Source of the DNA: Nocardioides sp.
Lineage (GTDB): Bacteria > Actinomycetota > Actinomycetes > Propionibacteriales > Nocardioidaceae
Reading direction: 5' to 3'
Assembly (NCBI GenBank): GCA_031177735.1
Contig: JAPSKJ010000130.1
Span: 1-6,299 of the forward strand
DNA: 6,299 nucleotides
A program made the translations under genes and the position numbers. Under the pieces are notes generated by a model, which worked only from the letters and a program-made list of their open reading frames with translations, searched no databases and was not told the DNA's origin. This document shows positions 5,723-6,299 of the stretch, one piece after another. Numbering within the stretch: position 1 is the first letter of the stretch; each line of letters opens with the position of its first letter.

Positions 5723-6299
5723 TCACACGTGCGCGATGGCCTCCAGCGCGCGCTCCACCCGCTCCGGATCGTCCCAGCGCACCCACACCACCCGGGGGTC
5801 CTTGCGGAACCACGCGTCCTGGCGCCGGGCGAAGCGCCTGGTCTTGACGATCGTCGTGGCCTTCGCCTCCTCCACGGTGAGTACGCCGGCCAGGTGCTGC
5901 GCCACCTCCCGGTAGCCGATCGCCGTGGCGGCTGTGCGGCTCTCGAGCAGCCCGGCGCCGACGAGGCGGGCGACCTCCTCGACGAACCCGTCGGTGAACA
6001 TCTGCGCCACCCGCTGGGCGATCCGCTCGTCGAGGGTCTCCCGGTCGATGTCGACGCCGATCTGGATGGAGCGGCCGTCGACGTACTCCGGGACCGGCAG
6101 GCGGGCGCTGAACGGCTGCCCGGTCAGCTCGATGACCTCCAGGGCGCGGACCGTGCGGCGGCCGTTCTCGACCTCGATCCGGCTGGCGGCGGAGGGGTCC
6201 AGCTCGGCCAGCCGGGCGTGGAGGGCCGCGGGGCCGACCTGCGCGAGCTCGGCCTCCAGCCGCTCGCGCACGCTCGCGTCGGTGCCGGGGAAGTCGAAG
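5723..6299 (-). CDS. miaA: tRNA dimethylallyltransferase, C-terminal part (5' end outside window)
   Basis: Transfers the dimethylallyl group of DMAPP to N6 of adenine-37 in tRNAs reading UNN codons (EC 2.5.1.75), the first step toward the ms2i6A modification made with MiaB; it acts in the cytoplasm. The 191 residues seen are the C-terminal two thirds of a protein usually near 300 residues; the N-terminal P-loop and DMAPP-binding part lie beyond 6299. Visible family marks are FDFPGTDASVRERL at the edge, the PAALHARLAELDPSAASRI segment, NGRRTVRALEVIELTG, the insertion-domain motif DERIAQRVAQMFTDGFVEEV, TAIGYREV, and KTRRFARRQDAWFRKDPRVVWV near the end, where the arginine-rich run contacts tRNA. 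An internal GTG at 6271 is not the start, because conserved sequence continues upstream of it. It ends 39 bp before the reductase gene. Other actinobacteria often have dapF next. Confidence 0.95.
   Translation of the reverse strand, partial: FDFPGTDASVRERLEAELAQVGPAALHARLAELDPSAASRIEVENGRRTVRALEVIELTGQPFSARLPVPEYVDGRSIQIGVDIDRETLDERIAQRVAQMFTDGFVEEVARLVGAGLLESRTAATAIGYREVAQHLAGVLTVEEAKATTIVKTRRFARRQDAWFRKDPRVVWVRWDDPERVERALEAIAHV

Overview
The window is very GC-rich, coding-dense DNA with a strong G/C bias at third codon positions, a GTG start and Gly/Ala/Arg-rich proteins. Together with the protein families seen, this points to a high-GC actinobacterium. The Nocardioides/Nocardioidaceae area is my best guess, but no marker here fixes the genus. 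All six genes lie on the minus strand, so transcription runs from high to low coordinates. There are no RNA genes, insertion sequences, CRISPR arrays or prophage genes.

In transcription order the layout is: (1) the C-terminal two thirds of miaA (tRNA A37 dimethylallyltransferase), entering from the right edge; (2) 39 bp later, a small DHFR/RibD-C-fold reductase; (3) after a 74-bp gap, a secreted gamma-glutamyltransferase, ggt; (4) a 162-bp gap holding a striking 46-bp near-perfect palindrome; (5) an FMN-binding pyridoxamine-phosphate-oxidase-like protein whose stop codon overlaps (6) the start of dapF (diaminopimelate epimerase) as ATGA; (7) after a 118-bp gap, a ten-helix membrane protein with a C-terminal GGDEF domain, running off the left edge with only its tail missing.

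miaA and dapF are commonly neighbours in actinobacteria (miaA-dapF-hflX). Here three accessory genes and two non-coding gaps separate them, so the ancestral pair appears to have been opened by gene insertion. DapF makes meso-diaminopimelate for lysine and peptidoglycan, and is now probably translated by coupling from the flavin-binding protein gene. Ggt would act outside the membrane on glutathione and other gamma-glutamyl compounds. The GGDEF protein is a predicted cyclic-di-GMP synthase. The genes do not form one obvious pathway.

I see no convincing undescribed multi-gene system. The items most worth a second look are the palindrome with coaxial outer repeats after ggt, the GATC boxes at exact 10-bp spacing before ggt, and the split miaA/dapF neighbourhood.
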